Assembly (NCBI RefSeq): GCF_963678635.1
Contig: NC_087064.1
Location: 69,492,123-69,556,122, forward strand
Reading direction: 5' to 3'
Origin: Symsagittifera roscoffensis
Taxonomy: Eukaryota > Xenacoelomorpha > Acoela > Convolutidae
DNA: 64,000 nt
How positions within the stretch are numbered: the first letter of the stretch is position 1; each line of letters begins with the position of its first letter. The notes under the pieces are model-generated. The model was given only the letters and a program-made list of their open reading frames with translations. It was not told the origin of the DNA and did not search any database. Positions 49,578 through 60,431 of this stretch are shown here, one piece after another. Both the position numbers and the translations under genes were made by a program.

Positions 49578-49908
49578 AAGGATTCGACCCACTGACCACC
49601 CAACTGGTCCCCACTTTAGTACTATTATAGTAAAACGTTTTTTAAAAATTCTGCTGATCGACCCTGAAAACCCTTTGGCGCCAATTTATACTACTATTAA
49701 AACGCAATTGTTTGACTTAAAACCTTCCAAAAAGTGCCTAAAAGCGTCTTTTTTGGCCCGTTTTTTCAAGATTTGCCTCCAGCGCAAAAAGTTTAGTCAA
49801 ATTAGGGCTTTAGTGTGACAAGGGAGAGTTCAGTAAATCAATTTAGTCGATCTAAAAAAAAGATCAAAAAAGTTCTTTTTTAAAATCCGCCCCTACCCCT
49901 GAGAAAAT
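49578..49908 (+). repeat. R2 dispersed repeat copy (divergent)
   Basis: GATTCGACCCACTGACC, GGCGCCAATTTATAC, GAGAGTTCAGTAAATCAA and AAAATCCGCCCC blocks in the R2 order. Confidence 0.6.
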
Positions 49909-50150
49909 GCGACATTCACTCCTGATTATATTTCTAGTATATTTACAATTTTCGCAAAACCAAAATTATTAATTGCCTTTGAACATTCAAGAAATTCTCT
50001 GCCGAAATTTTTTTAAAATCGTTATTACTGAACTATCCTGAATCTACTGAGCCGAAAACAATTTCTTATTTTTTATAATTGATCAAAAAGATAATCATCA
50101 TTAATTGTTAACATTGTAGACTCATCAACCGATTTGCTTTTTATGCAGCT

Positions 50151-50335
50151 TCAGTAAGGTCTGGGCTGAGTCTGCTGGCCGAATATCTTGAGTCGCTTGT
50201 AGACCAGCGGCATCTTCAGTCTCTTCTGGCTCGGTTCAAATTCTTCTTCGTAAGTTGGATATACCCATTCTACGCCCCCATATGATGACTCTCTCTTCCC
50301 AATCCCTCTGTACATGCGCTTGTTGTCCTCGGGGT
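50151..50335 (-). CDS. candidate neuropeptide precursor, last exon
   Basis: The minus strand encodes 60 residues and a TGA (50153-50151), preceded by a strong acceptor (pyrimidine run then TTTTTTTCAG). The protein has KR sites that divide it into MYRGIG, an acidic spacer beginning ESSYGGVEWVYP, LKMPLVY, and the C-terminal LKIFGQQTQPRPY. GKR after MYRGI is a classic amidation signal, giving MYRGI-amide. Composition is far less AT-rich than the surroundings and codon use is ordinary. With the upstream exon the precursor is about 101 residues: signal peptide, then small peptides cut by proprotein convertases in the secretory pathway. I do not recognise the peptides as a known family. The exon could also encode another secreted basic-cleaved protein. 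Confidence 0.6.
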
Positions 50336-50400
50336 CTGAAAAAAAGAAAGGAATAAAATTAGCGCAGGTATCTGTTGGCTTCGTGTAGTAGCTAGAACAT

Positions 50401-50508
50401 AGTTAGAACATAGTTGAAAGTAGAGAGGGAAAAAGAGCCCGGCCTGAGGGCACGAAGTGCCCGAGTGCGGCTCTTTTGCCCGAGGCCATCTTCAACTATG
50501 TTCTAACT
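50401..50508. repeat. perfect 18 bp inverted repeat with inner hairpin
   Basis: AGTTAGAACATAGTTGAA and its exact complement flank about 70 bases that contain GAGCCCG/CGGCTC-like and GGGCACGAAGTGCCC pairings. Probably a very short foldback element inside the intron. Confidence 0.8.
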
Positions 50509-51061
50509 GTTGATGAGTATGTTTTTTTGCTCTTTCTCTTTGTTTTTGGTTTTTCAATTGTTATAATCGTGCTTCTTTCAAAAAAAGAGCCCGGTAAATT
50601 GTGAAAAGTGTGCGAAACTATGCAAATGATTTCTTTTTTCGTTGATGCGTTCCAATATTTCATTTTTCATTCATGCCTTGTCGTGAAAGAACACGTGTGA
50701 AAGAGCAAAAACATACTGTTCTCTGTTAAACGCCCCAAAAACTGATTTTTGCCGTTGATTAAAACATTCAATCTTAATAAAAGATGAAACTCAATCTTCG
50801 ATTTCGTTTTTTTTGCGACGAAAAAAGAAAAGTCAGCATTCAAAAAGACACCACTTTTGCTTGCTTCTAGAAATGAAAAAGCATAGAGTCGGAAAAGATT
50901 TGATTTTAAAAAATTGGAGAAAACCTCACAGTGGACGTCCTAGATTGCATTTTACCGTTTTTTATTTTGCATTTTTGTCATAATCTGAGAACGATAAAAA
51001 CTATCAAAAACTTCCTGGACGAGGGTAACTTTTATGCTTTAAACTTTGAATTCTTTTTCTT

Positions 51062-51600
51062 TTTGTTCCGACTTTCGATACGAAAGTAACGGAATATTTG
51101 TGCTCGGGGTGGGTTTTTTTTTTCTTCAGACAAATTTCGACTTTTTAACTAGCCATTTTTGACGGAATTTTTCTATATCATTCGAAAGGTATTGTTGTCT
51201 TGAGCTCAAATTTGAAAAGATATTTCACCTGTGATCATTTTTCGTAAAGTTATGGGGGTTTAAAGATTGCCATTTTGGCCAATTTGGGACAATTAACGCG
51301 CGATATATTTCGCGCTATTAACGCGTAAGCGGAGAGTTAATCCGTCTTAGAAATCGTTTCAAATTGGTTAAAAGAAGCTTATTCGCCATAATTGGTTTGT
51401 TACAAGGAGCAAAATTTATCCTTTTGTACTTTATATGGCGTGTGGGGGGATGATTTTCATAAAAAATTTCAAATTTTAGAGAAAAAAAATTTTCATTTTA
51501 TTTTTTCTTACATTTAATTTTTTAATGTTATTACTGCTCCATAAACCTTAAAAGGCAGTCAGAACATTCAGGGCTTTGCCCTGATACGAGCAGTCTTGTT
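51062..51600 (+). mobile_element. M1 repeat copy (best preserved)
   Basis: Reference copy. Left end TTCCGACTTTCGATACGAAAG with the ACTTTCGATACGAAAGT palindrome, core TTTGGGACAATTAACGCGCG and CGCTATTAACGCGTAAGCGG. Right end AAAAGGCAGTCAGAACATTC, the perfect TCAGGGCTTTGCCCTGA hairpin and ACGAGCAGTCTTG. No coding capacity. Confidence 0.85.
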
Positions 51601-51708
51601 ATGTTTTCAATTGTATTTTTTAAAATCTGTCATGAATTTTTCTTTTTAATTCTGAAAAATTTACTCTCATTCTAGAATATTCTAGATTTTTTAGAACATC
51701 TTACTGAC

Positions 51709-51829
51709 CAAATCTGGAAGATGAGACGGTTGCAGCGAGGAGGATCATCACTGCTACGAATAGCCACATGGCTGAACAGAAGTTCACAGGAGAGGACATC
51801 ACTGATGAAGAGAGTGTCGTCGGCTTCAT
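51709..51829 (-). CDS. candidate neuropeptide precursor, first coding exon
   Basis: ATG at 51829-51827 opens 40 codons and one base of a split codon. The hydrophobic stretch MWLFVAVMILLAATVSS (residues 21-37) is a good signal-peptide core with small residues before a likely cleavage point. An internal Met (51769) could be the true start, giving a tighter signal peptide and an 81-residue precursor. Joining at G|GTCAGT to the exon at 50335 keeps the frame through the dibasic region. Without splicing the frame stops two codons later (TAA). The pairing of a secretion signal with a KR-rich exon on the same strand is the main support. Confidence 0.55.
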
Positions 51830-52784
51830 GGCTTTTAGGCTCTCTGCAAAATTGGCTGAATTTTGATGCAAATTGCTCTTTTTTGTTGCTTTTTTGAAGC
51901 TAGTGAGAGATTTCGAGAACTGTAAACTCTATTTCAGTTCTTTGACTTTAGACAACTTCTGAAGCAGATTTCTAAAATATGAAATTTGGAAATTTTATAA
52001 GGAATCTTTTAAGATGCATTTAAGGAAATGATCCTGACTTTCTTTAATTTTGTTTTTCAGATTTGAAACCAACTCCTGTTTTTAAAAATCAATCCCTTGC
52101 TCGATGTTCCTAAATTCAAGTTTTAGCACGGCTTCTCTGTCTCCCCTTTCCGTTTTTGCTAAGTTATTGCGCACGACTATCAAATTGTGATGAAGTCAAG
52201 AGTTGCATAAGCTATTTGGAAAAATTGTTTCGGTATGAAACAACAGAAAAACCAGGTTGTTTAATATACAACGCTCCAAGTTTTCGCAACTAAGCCATTT
52301 ATGGCCGGGAACCTAATCTTGTCAGTCAAAACGCGTTTCATGTTTTGTTTCCTATTCATGCTTAAAATAAACAATAATAATTTATCTATTTTGCTAATGA
52401 ATACAGCTAGTAACAAACCTTCAATCATTATAAATGCAGCAAACTCTATAACTGCAAAACGAAATTCCGTTTAAAAATCTTAAGTTTATGCTTTGAATAA
52501 GCTTGTTACGAACTCAGCGATCAACGTGTATCTCAGTTTCAGTGCTTGCAGTTTTCAGTAAAAAAAATTTTGGGGCTCTTAATAAACAAAAAAGAAATAA
52601 GTTACTCATTAAAGATGCACGGGTAAAGTTTGATACTTTTAATAGAAAATAGAATGCTCAAGAATTGTAAAACCCGTATCGAACTTTTCTCACAATTTCA
52701 CGTCTGATCATACAATTGTCAGACACTAGCTTTTTCCAGCTCTGTGCATATCTCTTTTACATGTGATCACTTCTGCCGTTTGCA
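51830..52784. other. upstream region of the peptide gene; nothing recognised
   Basis: Would contain the promoter of the minus-strand gene. I see no decisive TATA box or initiator motif in such AT-rich sequence. Confidence 0.35.
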
Positions 52785-53020
52785 TACTATACCTGAGTCA
52801 TACATGACTGTACCTGAACAGATATGACATGACTATAACTGGTCAGACATGACTATACCTGGTCAGACATGACTATACCTGGTCAAATATGACTATACCT
52901 GGTCAGATATGACTATACCTGAGTCAGACATGACTATACCTGGTCAGACATGACTATACCTGGTCAGACATGACTATACCTGGTCAGACATGGCTATACC
53001 TGCTTCAGGTCTGATCATGT
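52785..53020 (+). repeat. 20 bp tandem repeat array
   Basis: About ten copies of GGTCAGACATGACTATACCT, several identical, with degenerate copies (CTGAGTCATACATGACTGT) at the left edge. Confidence 0.95.
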
Positions 53021-53288
53021 AGAAAACTTAGCGCCATGTAACGGCAGTAATACAGATGGTTATAATGTAGTCCACTGTAGTCTTACGATAAAATTACAAG
53101 CCGGCAGGGTATTTTGATAAAGCAAAGAATCATAATGACTGCCTATTTTTAACTATTTACCTTGATCTTGTATGAATTGTTTCGGGAGCGACCTAGCTCC
53201 CAATCCAATCGGATAGTTTAAAAAAGTCCAAGCTGTTGTTTCTTTGTTGTGTCTGAGGCATGTAGAAAAAAGATCTTTTGTTTCAGTT

Positions 53289-53478
53289 ATCGCTTCTCGG
53301 TCTTTTGGCTAAGATCATGTGTGGTATCTGTTTTTGTTAGCTTAATATCTGGCATGCTGGGCATTGCCTGGCACCAATATAAAACTGATTTTTGCTTCTC
53401 GATTTAACACCGAAACTTGCTTCGGTTGACTCATGGATTGCCCCGGTCTTATGCTAACATAATGATATGACTGCTTCA
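53289..53478 (+). ncRNA. U2 snRNA-like gene
   Basis: Begins ATCGCTTCTCGG and continues CTTTTGGCTAAGATCA, the invariant 5' end of metazoan U2 with stem-loop I. Next is TGTGTGGTATCTG, where canonical U2 has TGTAGTATCTG: the branch-site-pairing element reads GTGGTA instead of GTAGTA. A TTAATATCTG stem II region follows, then CAATATAAAACTGATTTTTG with an Sm-like site, and a hairpin ACCGAAACTTGCTTCGGT in the stem III position. The stem II loop and everything after the Sm site are divergent, and the 3' end is uncertain. It is either a diverged functional copy, a specialised variant or a pseudogene. U2 normally pairs with the intron branch site. Confidence 0.8.
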
Positions 53479-53765
53479 GGTCTTATCATGCAACTTCAGG
53501 CATGATTATGTCTGGTCCAGGTATGATCATGTAAAGTCAGGTATGATAATGTCTGCTTCAGGTTTGATCATGTTAAGTCGGTTTTGATCATGTAAAGTCA
53601 GCTATGATCATGTCTGGTCCAGTTATGATCATGATAAGTCAGATCTGAAATATGCCTGGGACAGGCCTGATCATACCTGGGCCAGACGTGAAGCAGACAT
53701 GATCATACCTGACTTTTTCCATAGTTATCATATCTGTACACGTCTGATTCAGACATGTACAGCGA
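53466..53765 (-). repeat. second block of the 20 bp repeat, mostly inverted
   Basis: Degenerate units such as AGGTATGATCATGTCTGGTC are the reverse complement of the GGTCAGACATGACTATACCT unit left of the U2-like gene. Near 53670-53710 the orientation changes back (CCTGATCATACCTGGGCCAG). Confidence 0.75.
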
Positions 53766-54766
53766 AAAAAGAGACATGCCACAGGACTGATACAGATCTC
53801 AAAATTGTATGAATTTTCGATGTCCAGATGTGATTTTAACAAAAAAGTTCAGTACGGGAAGTCACTTGATTCCATTTTAGCCACATTTTGCTTTTTTCTT
53901 CCCCAATTTTTGAGCAAATTTTAAGCCAATATCGCTCCTAACTTTCGAATGAACAACAATTAAAGGTTTTCGGATAAGCAAAATGAAATAACAATTAAAA
54001 GTTTTCGGTTGAATCCTAAAATTTAGGGTTAGGAGGAGTTTGATAACTCGCACGCACGCATCCACACACAAACGGTTACATATACACTGACACATACGAA
54101 TTTCTCTATTTTTTGTTTTGTTTTGTTTGCACAATTTTCTCGGTTTTGAAGCTTCAGACAAGCATCTGTATGATTGGAATATTTGGTCAACTTGAAATTT
54201 TTATGCAACTGTTTTGATTTTTTTTAAATATGTCATTTTGCATGTTTTTTTTGCAAGGAAAATGTGAAAACTTAACTAAAAAATATCTAAATAATTTAAC
54301 AAAAAATAAGTAAATACAGAAAAGTTGGTTTAATGGTAGAACTAAATTGCTCTGCAAACGGAGAAAATGGGACTATTCGAGATCAAAACCTAATAGCTTG
54401 ATATTTCTTTTATTTACTTTCTTAATGCGGATTTGATTAGCAAAAACGTATCATTGTAGATTTTTAGGCATTTATTTCAATAATTTTGGTTTCAAAAAAA
54501 TCACTTAAACAAAACTTGGATTGATGATCAGCAAATAACAAAGAGCGTTTTGAAATGAGTAGTCAACGCATTGAAAAACAGTAAAATCAAATTTGCAGTT
54601 TTTGACTAGCAAAAAAAGATTTTATCAGATACAATTTTCTTGCAAAAATAATTTAGATTAATAACAATAAAATTAGATTAAATAAGAAATGAAATACTCC
54701 TCTCTACCCTGACTAAAATCGGGAAAACGAAACATTCAGAAACGTGTTTCTTTACAACTATAAGTA
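53766..54766. other. no gene recognised
   Basis: A 94-codon minus frame (53877-54161) has no recognisable domain or exon signals. The rest is AT-rich. Confidence 0.4.
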
Positions 54767-55470
54767 CAGTGCTGATTTAAATTATCTGGACACAACAAAC
54801 AAAATTTGCTAAATCAATCCCATTTTTCTCAATTTGTGTTTAGATTACACAAAAGGTGAACAAAACAAAAATTGCATAAAGTTTCAACAGAACTAATATG
54901 GTGCATTTTTTTTCTCCGAAATACCGAACCAGCATTTTACACCAAAACAATGTCATTTTAGTTTTTGTTAGTCAGTCAAAAAACAAGCTGAAACTACCAT
55001 GTTTATTGATAAGAAAATATTATCAAAAGAAACCTCTTACACAGATCAACAAAGCTTTGGAAGGGGAATTCTGTCAAAAATTTGCAAAAAAAAAACTATT
55101 GAAATTTGTTTTTACCCAAAGACTTTGATTTGTATAAAGTAAATATGATCTTTTATTCTCATATAAACATTTCTGAAAGTTGTACCCTTCTAACTTTTTG
55201 TTGAGCTGTGTAGAAGATTTCTTTTGACATAAATGTTTTATCAATTAACTTGGTAGTTTCAAAGTAATTCTTGATCAGCTAAAAATCCAAAATGACCTTT
55301 CAACTTTAGTTCTTTTATTTGCTGACAAAACTGCACCATAATATTTCTTGTGAAGTTCTCAACAACTTTTGTTCTCTCCACTTTTTGTCTAATCCTAACC
55401 AAATTTGAGAAAAAAGCGCTTAAATTTTTCAATGTTATTTGTTGTGTCCGGTTAATTTAAATCAGCACTG
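54767..55470. mobile_element. Tc1-like foldback MITE, copy 3
   Basis: CAGTGCTGATTTAAATTATC left end, complementary right end, TA on both sides (54765-54766 and 55471-55472). More diverged inside than copies 1 and 2. Confidence 0.85.
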
Positions 55471-55472
55471 TA

Positions 55473-57969
55473 TTTTGAAATAGCTTTAAGAGTTCTAACC
55501 ATAACTCAAAAGTGGTCATATTTGACATCACACTCGAAATAATTCACGCACGTTTCGTGGTACAGGACATTTTGAAATGAAAAATCCAATTTTGCGCTCA
55601 ATTCCTTTACATCCCCAGGCTCAGTCGCAAAAAGTGGTATTTTTATCCCTTCAACTTAAAATTACATAAGTTTTAAACCATGCCCTTATCAAAGTGATTT
55701 TTCCGAAGCTTAGTAAGTTCAAAAATTGAGTGTAAAAAGGTTTAAAAGTAATTTTTTTTATCAATTTAAGTTTAAACATTTGTTGTTATTTCAGCAGGAA
55801 TTACTTCAGGATTTTTTAATGTTCAGAAATCTGGAAAACGAAAAATTTCAAAATTGTTGAAAGTCACACGACTATCACAAAAACTTTTCATTTTTCAAAT
55901 TTCCTAAAATTACTCTTCGAATCATTTTTTGGAACTGACAATCTAAAAAACTTTAATTCAAAAACAAATAAAAATTTAATATTTTCATTGAAATGAAAAG
56001 AAGTCAAATGGCAAAACTTCTGAAAAAACTTTCTAGTTTTGTTATCAGTAAACGATAAACTCAAAAAACTTAAGTAAAAATATCAAAAATCTGAAAAAAA
56101 CCTAAATTATCTAGGCTAAGAGTGAAAAAGTAGATTGAAGTTTTTTCAAATTTGACAAGAAAAAATGGGACAAAAATTATTTTCAACATATTTATCAGAA
56201 TTGCATAAAAACTATTTTCAAAGAAGAAAAATTTTACGCTACCTCATTTTTTTTAATTTCAAAATTTCTATTTAAATTTCATAAGCACATACATAATTAA
56301 TTTTTTGACAGAAAAATGTAAGACTTTCAAATGCCAGAAAAGCAAAATTCATATGTTATACTAGTTTTTGCTGTTGGCGCGATCATCAAAAAATACTTGC
56401 CAGATATGCGTTCAGTGATATTTTGGTAGGCAATAATTAATCAAAATAAATTAAGACTAAAATCAAAAACAAACCAATTTTTTTCAGACAAAGCGCTTCT
56501 GTTTTCTAAACAGTCTATCAAATTAAGTGGATTGTTAACACAAGGTAATTGATTTTCCATTTGCTTTGATTGCCTTTCAGCTTGGTTAATTTTTTTCAGT
56601 TAAACTACATATGGACTAATTGGAATATACTTCAAAAATCATTTGGCACACTAGAATCAATTACGTTTTTAAGCTGAGAGTTATTTTTGTCCTGCAGTAA
56701 CATAATGTCAGTATGATAACAGAAATCAGTGCTAGAACAAAAAAAACATTTTGACAGTTATATCTATGGTTACTAAGCAACTACCACAGAAATTTCCGAC
56801 CTGTTTTATTGCAAAGTCCAATGAAATACAGGGATAGCCGGTTACTATGCAAGTAGCACAGATAGTTTTGACCTTAGTCTTAAAAATTTAAATTTTAGTA
56901 GCTTTTTGCTTGGTGAACAAAAAATCTGAACAAAAAATTAGAGCCTAGGCATATTCGGCAGTCAGTTTATAAAAAAAATTGGAAAAAGAATTCAACGCTT
57001 AAATTAAGCTATTAAAACAAGCTATTGTAAGCCTGCTGGCTTACTCGAAAAAAGATAAAAAATCAAAAATTCCAAACCGATTTTTCTCCACACAGAGAAG
57101 TTTTTAAAAACTTTTTACTGAGCTATTTATCACTCAACTCTCAACTATGTATCACTGAACTCTTTCCGATGATAACGCGTGGTAGCTGATTTTGCATGGA
57201 AAACAAAAAATGGAAAAAAAAAAGAAAAAAATTAAGCAGATTCGAGTTGTCGGAACAATTATAAATATAAACTTAGCCGAGTACGCGCCGACATAAGTCA
57301 AATCGAAGAATTCTTAGAAGCCTCCAAATTGTATAAATCAAATAAAAAAAAATAAAAGTCAATAAAAATTCTTCAGTAAGATGAAGCGCGACTCAACTTG
57401 ATAATCCTTGCTCGCAATTTGTCTAACACGCTTTGTTGTCACAGGGATTTTTTCAATCCTAATCGAATCACGAGTGAAAAGGATTTCAGATATGTATATC
57501 AATCGAACTATTGTTACAATTTGTGTAAAACACGCACACTAATACTAAGTTTTTTTCTACCTTAAGTGGTTTGAATAGTTATGTGGAAAATCAATTTCGA
57601 CTTAATTCGTTTTTTTTTAAATTACTTGGAGGAGGAAGGGTCCGATAGATGTGTTTTTTCTTCAATTTAAACGTGTGCCATGAAATTGTCACGGTGTTTT
57701 GTGGTATCTGGTAATTGAACGGATTATTATGTTACCAAATTTTACCTTTTAATCATATGAACTCTATGAGATAATTGATTGTAAGTAAAAAGCTTCTGCT
57801 CTAGCTATTTTGCAGTTTTTTTCTAAAAGAATTGAACAATTTTTTTGCCACTTTTTTAACGTATCTTCAAACTGAGTTTTTCTGTTTTTTTTCTTTTGTG
57901 TGGCATTTTTTTCTTATAGTAATTAAGAGATTTTTTTCTGATGAAAAGACTGCTTCGAATATTTTGCAA
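55473..57969. other. no gene recognised
   Basis: 2.5 kb of AT-rich DNA with no supported gene, RNA or repeat. Confidence 0.4.
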
Positions 57970-59170
57970 AGCACTATGATGTAGTGCACTATGATGTAGT
58001 GTTCGCTCTAAAAAAATCTATGCATTTTTTAAAAATTTTTGTTTGAAAACCATCCCGCTTCACGCTATGTCAAGTACAAAGTGATTAATTCGGCATCTAT
58101 CAAAGTATTAAATAAATCAAGTAGCATGCCCGTACCTAGGGGATTTTCTGTGCAAGATCTGAAATTTTTTATTTCTTACACAAGTTGATTCTCAGATCTT
58201 AAATTATTTATTTCAGATCTTGATAAGAAATTAAATTTTTTAGATCTGAAATAACCTTGAAAAACAAAAATTCAGATCTGAAATCAGTTCTGAAAAATCC
58301 TTTGTTAAATTATAATTTATGCATTTCGAGCAAAAAATGGATTTTTTTTTATTTTTTGATGTTTCTGCAATACACAATTATGTTTAGATTAACTAGCGGT
58401 CAGAAAACTTCCCAATATTTTTGCAAACAGTTTGACAAATATTTTCACAAACAGTTTCCGAATATTTTCACAAACAAACTTCCTGCTCAACTGTGTTAAA
58501 AAGTTTTTAAAAACTGTTAGAAAACTGTTTTTAAAATTTTTGTTTTTTATGCGCTACTTATGCGTTTCCAATGTTTACCTTTTAATTGGGTTAACTTGCT
58601 TCGGCAGTCTCCAGCTTGAGACTTTGCTGAGTACCTGCTGGTAGCTAGCAGAAGCTAAGAAAAATCAAAAATAGCAAAAACTGTGTCCGAATCATTGATT
58701 TTTCAGATCTGAAGTAACCAAGAAAAAACAAAATTTCAGACCTGAAATTAGATCTGAAATAACCAATCCTTAAAGTATCCAAGCGTTATTTAAACATTTC
58801 ACAACCTATTTCAGACCTGAAAATTAGATCTGAAAATTTCAGATCTGTTTCAGAAAACTTACTGGATACGGAGGCCCCAATATATTTGGAACAATTTCTA
58901 AGATTAACTGAACCTCCACTAACGCGTTAAGATTATAAACTAAATCCCTTGTGTTGATTACCGCATGTGTTGATTACCTCAAAACTGAAACCCGTCATAA
59001 AATTTCAAAAAATGATCACAGGTAACATATTCATGTTTCAAATTGAACTCAAGGCAACAATATCTTTCGAGTTATAATTCAAAAACCCGTCAAAAAACTC
59101 TAAATAAAAAATATAAACTTATGTGAAAAAAAAAACACCCCGAACACAAATGTTCCCTCATTGTCTTCCG
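57970..59170 (-). mobile_element. M1 copy split by an insertion
   Basis: 57970-58140 matches the GGAGCAGTGTTCGCT...CACGCTATG part of the copy at 588-1115. The core resumes at about 58870 (GGAACAATTTCTAAGATTAAC, then a degraded ACGCGTTA) and ends near 59160 at GAACACAAATGTTCC. The intervening ~730 bases contain many AGATCTGAAAT words. Confidence 0.55.
58135..58870. repeat. cluster of AGATCTGAAAT words
   Basis: The word (C)AGATCTGAAAT or its complement occurs about a dozen times, concentrated at 58150-58290 and 58700-58850, on both sides of a 400-base centre. The two clusters can pair, so this may be a foldback-type insertion. The open frames inside are not convincing. Confidence 0.5.
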
Positions 59171-60098
59171 ATTACAATCTAAATTCAATCTAAATAAATT
59201 ATAACGGTTTTAGCCAAGGATTCATTTGTATCATTTTTTCATTACCTTTGAACTCGTCGCAAAGGATTTTCACGATGATAGGTTCGTTTTTTAAGGTGCA
59301 CAATTTATTTTGCGAACTAACATTACTCCAACGACATGCACATTCCTCGTGATGAGTTCAATACAAAAGTTTTGAAATAAATTCACTCATGAAATATTAA
59401 TTACTTTTTACTTAGATTGATGTTGTTATCTAAAACATAACCATAATCACTCAAAAAATTATAATCATTTAAACCTTAAATTTTTTAGATAAATCTTTCC
59501 TTATGGTAATGTTTTAGATGAAGAAAGAAAGAAACATGATTGGTGAGAGGGTATGAGTTTTTGAGAAGCAATGAACTTTTTTATGAGTTTGATAAAAACA
59601 ACTTTAAAATATTTTACTAACTATTTTTTGTATTTTTCATTCAATTATTTTTAAAACTTAAAAAAGTTGTTACTGCAGATTGTTGGGAATGAACGACGTT
59701 TGTTCTTTTTTATCAGTCGTTAATTTATTATATATTATTAGTTATACATCATTGAGACGTGTATAGCTTGGAAATAAATCTTGCTGCCCCAAGTAGTTTA
59801 TTTCATATAAGTGAAAGAAAATGTACTGCATTGATAATTGATAATCTTGTAGAAAAGTAGTTGTTGCAGTCTGCTCCTTTGTTTCAGGAGGTAGAAGCTC
59901 GGTCCGTTGTTTAGGTTTTGATCTGGTGTAAGCTTGAATACTCGTTGGTATTGATAAGACTTATTGAGACATGGAGGTAAGTTTTCAAAATTTCTTATTA
60001 TTTTTGGGTTGTGTTTAGATCTTAGACCTTAGGTCTATTTTGACTTTACTAAATCTAAATTAGCTGATGTCTTGCTCGACCCTCTTGGTCGCACAAGA
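59171..60098. other. no firm gene; right part is retroelement leader
   Basis: 59171-59870 shows nothing supported. About 59980-60098, read on the minus strand, continues from the reversed LTR (primer-site motif at about 60087-60097, then GACATCAGCTAATTTAGA) and resembles the leaders at 11.4 and 27.0 kb. Confidence 0.4.
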
Positions 60099-60431
60099 TG
60101 AGTTATGTCCGGGGTGGCTCACTCATAGAGTAATTTCAGATAAGGTGCACCGTCTGTTTGTCACGCTATCTTATTTTCGGTCGGATAGATTCGTGCAACT
60201 TCTTTGTCTAATACCAATCTTAATCTTACTCTTATATTTCCTAGTCTCAATAAGTCTAGTGTATAGTGGTATTTGCGAGGTAAGATATCGAAAACTCTGC
60301 TAGAGAAGAGCAACTGTTTGTTAAGTTATTTTTCTTCTGTTCTGTTGCTGAAACTATGAATAGTTTCAGCCTTACAAATTATTGTAAGTGTTAGTTATGT
60401 ATTATGATTGGTTAGTTAGAAATCTTTTACA
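60099..60431 (-). repeat. LTR copy in reverse orientation
   Basis: Reverse-strand counterpart of 26654-27008: starts TGTAAAAGATT, has AACCAATCATAAT, TTGCACGAATCTATCCG and AAAATAAGATAGCGTGAC, and ends ACTCA, with TGTGCGACCA 2 bases later. Its internal side faces left, towards the large element, and only a short internal part remains. Confidence 0.7.

Larger units (their letters stand above)
50336..51708 (-). other. intron of the candidate peptide gene
   Basis: About 1.37 kb, from GTCAGTAAGA to TTTTTCAG on the minus strand. It holds a perfect 18 bp inverted repeat (50401-50418 with 50491-50508) around a GGGCACGAAGTGCCC hairpin, and a full M1 copy (51062-51600). The donor GTCAGT is weak. A stronger GTAAGA lies 4 bases further into the intron but puts exon 2 out of frame, so a small extra exon is possible. 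Confidence 0.45.

Noticed and set aside
52785-53020. CRISPR-like repeat array
   Set aside because: The 20 bp units are directly adjacent with no spacers, and the genome is eukaryotic. It is a minisatellite.
53877-54161. 94-codon minus-strand ORF
   Set aside because: No domain, no signal peptide and no splice signals; composition like the surrounding AT-rich DNA.
59888-59976. Plus-strand 5' exon with TTTGTTTCAG acceptor and ATGGAG|GTAAGT donor
   Set aside because: The splice signals look good, but the adjacent sequence is probably retroelement leader on the other strand and there is no coding stretch. Too weak to call.
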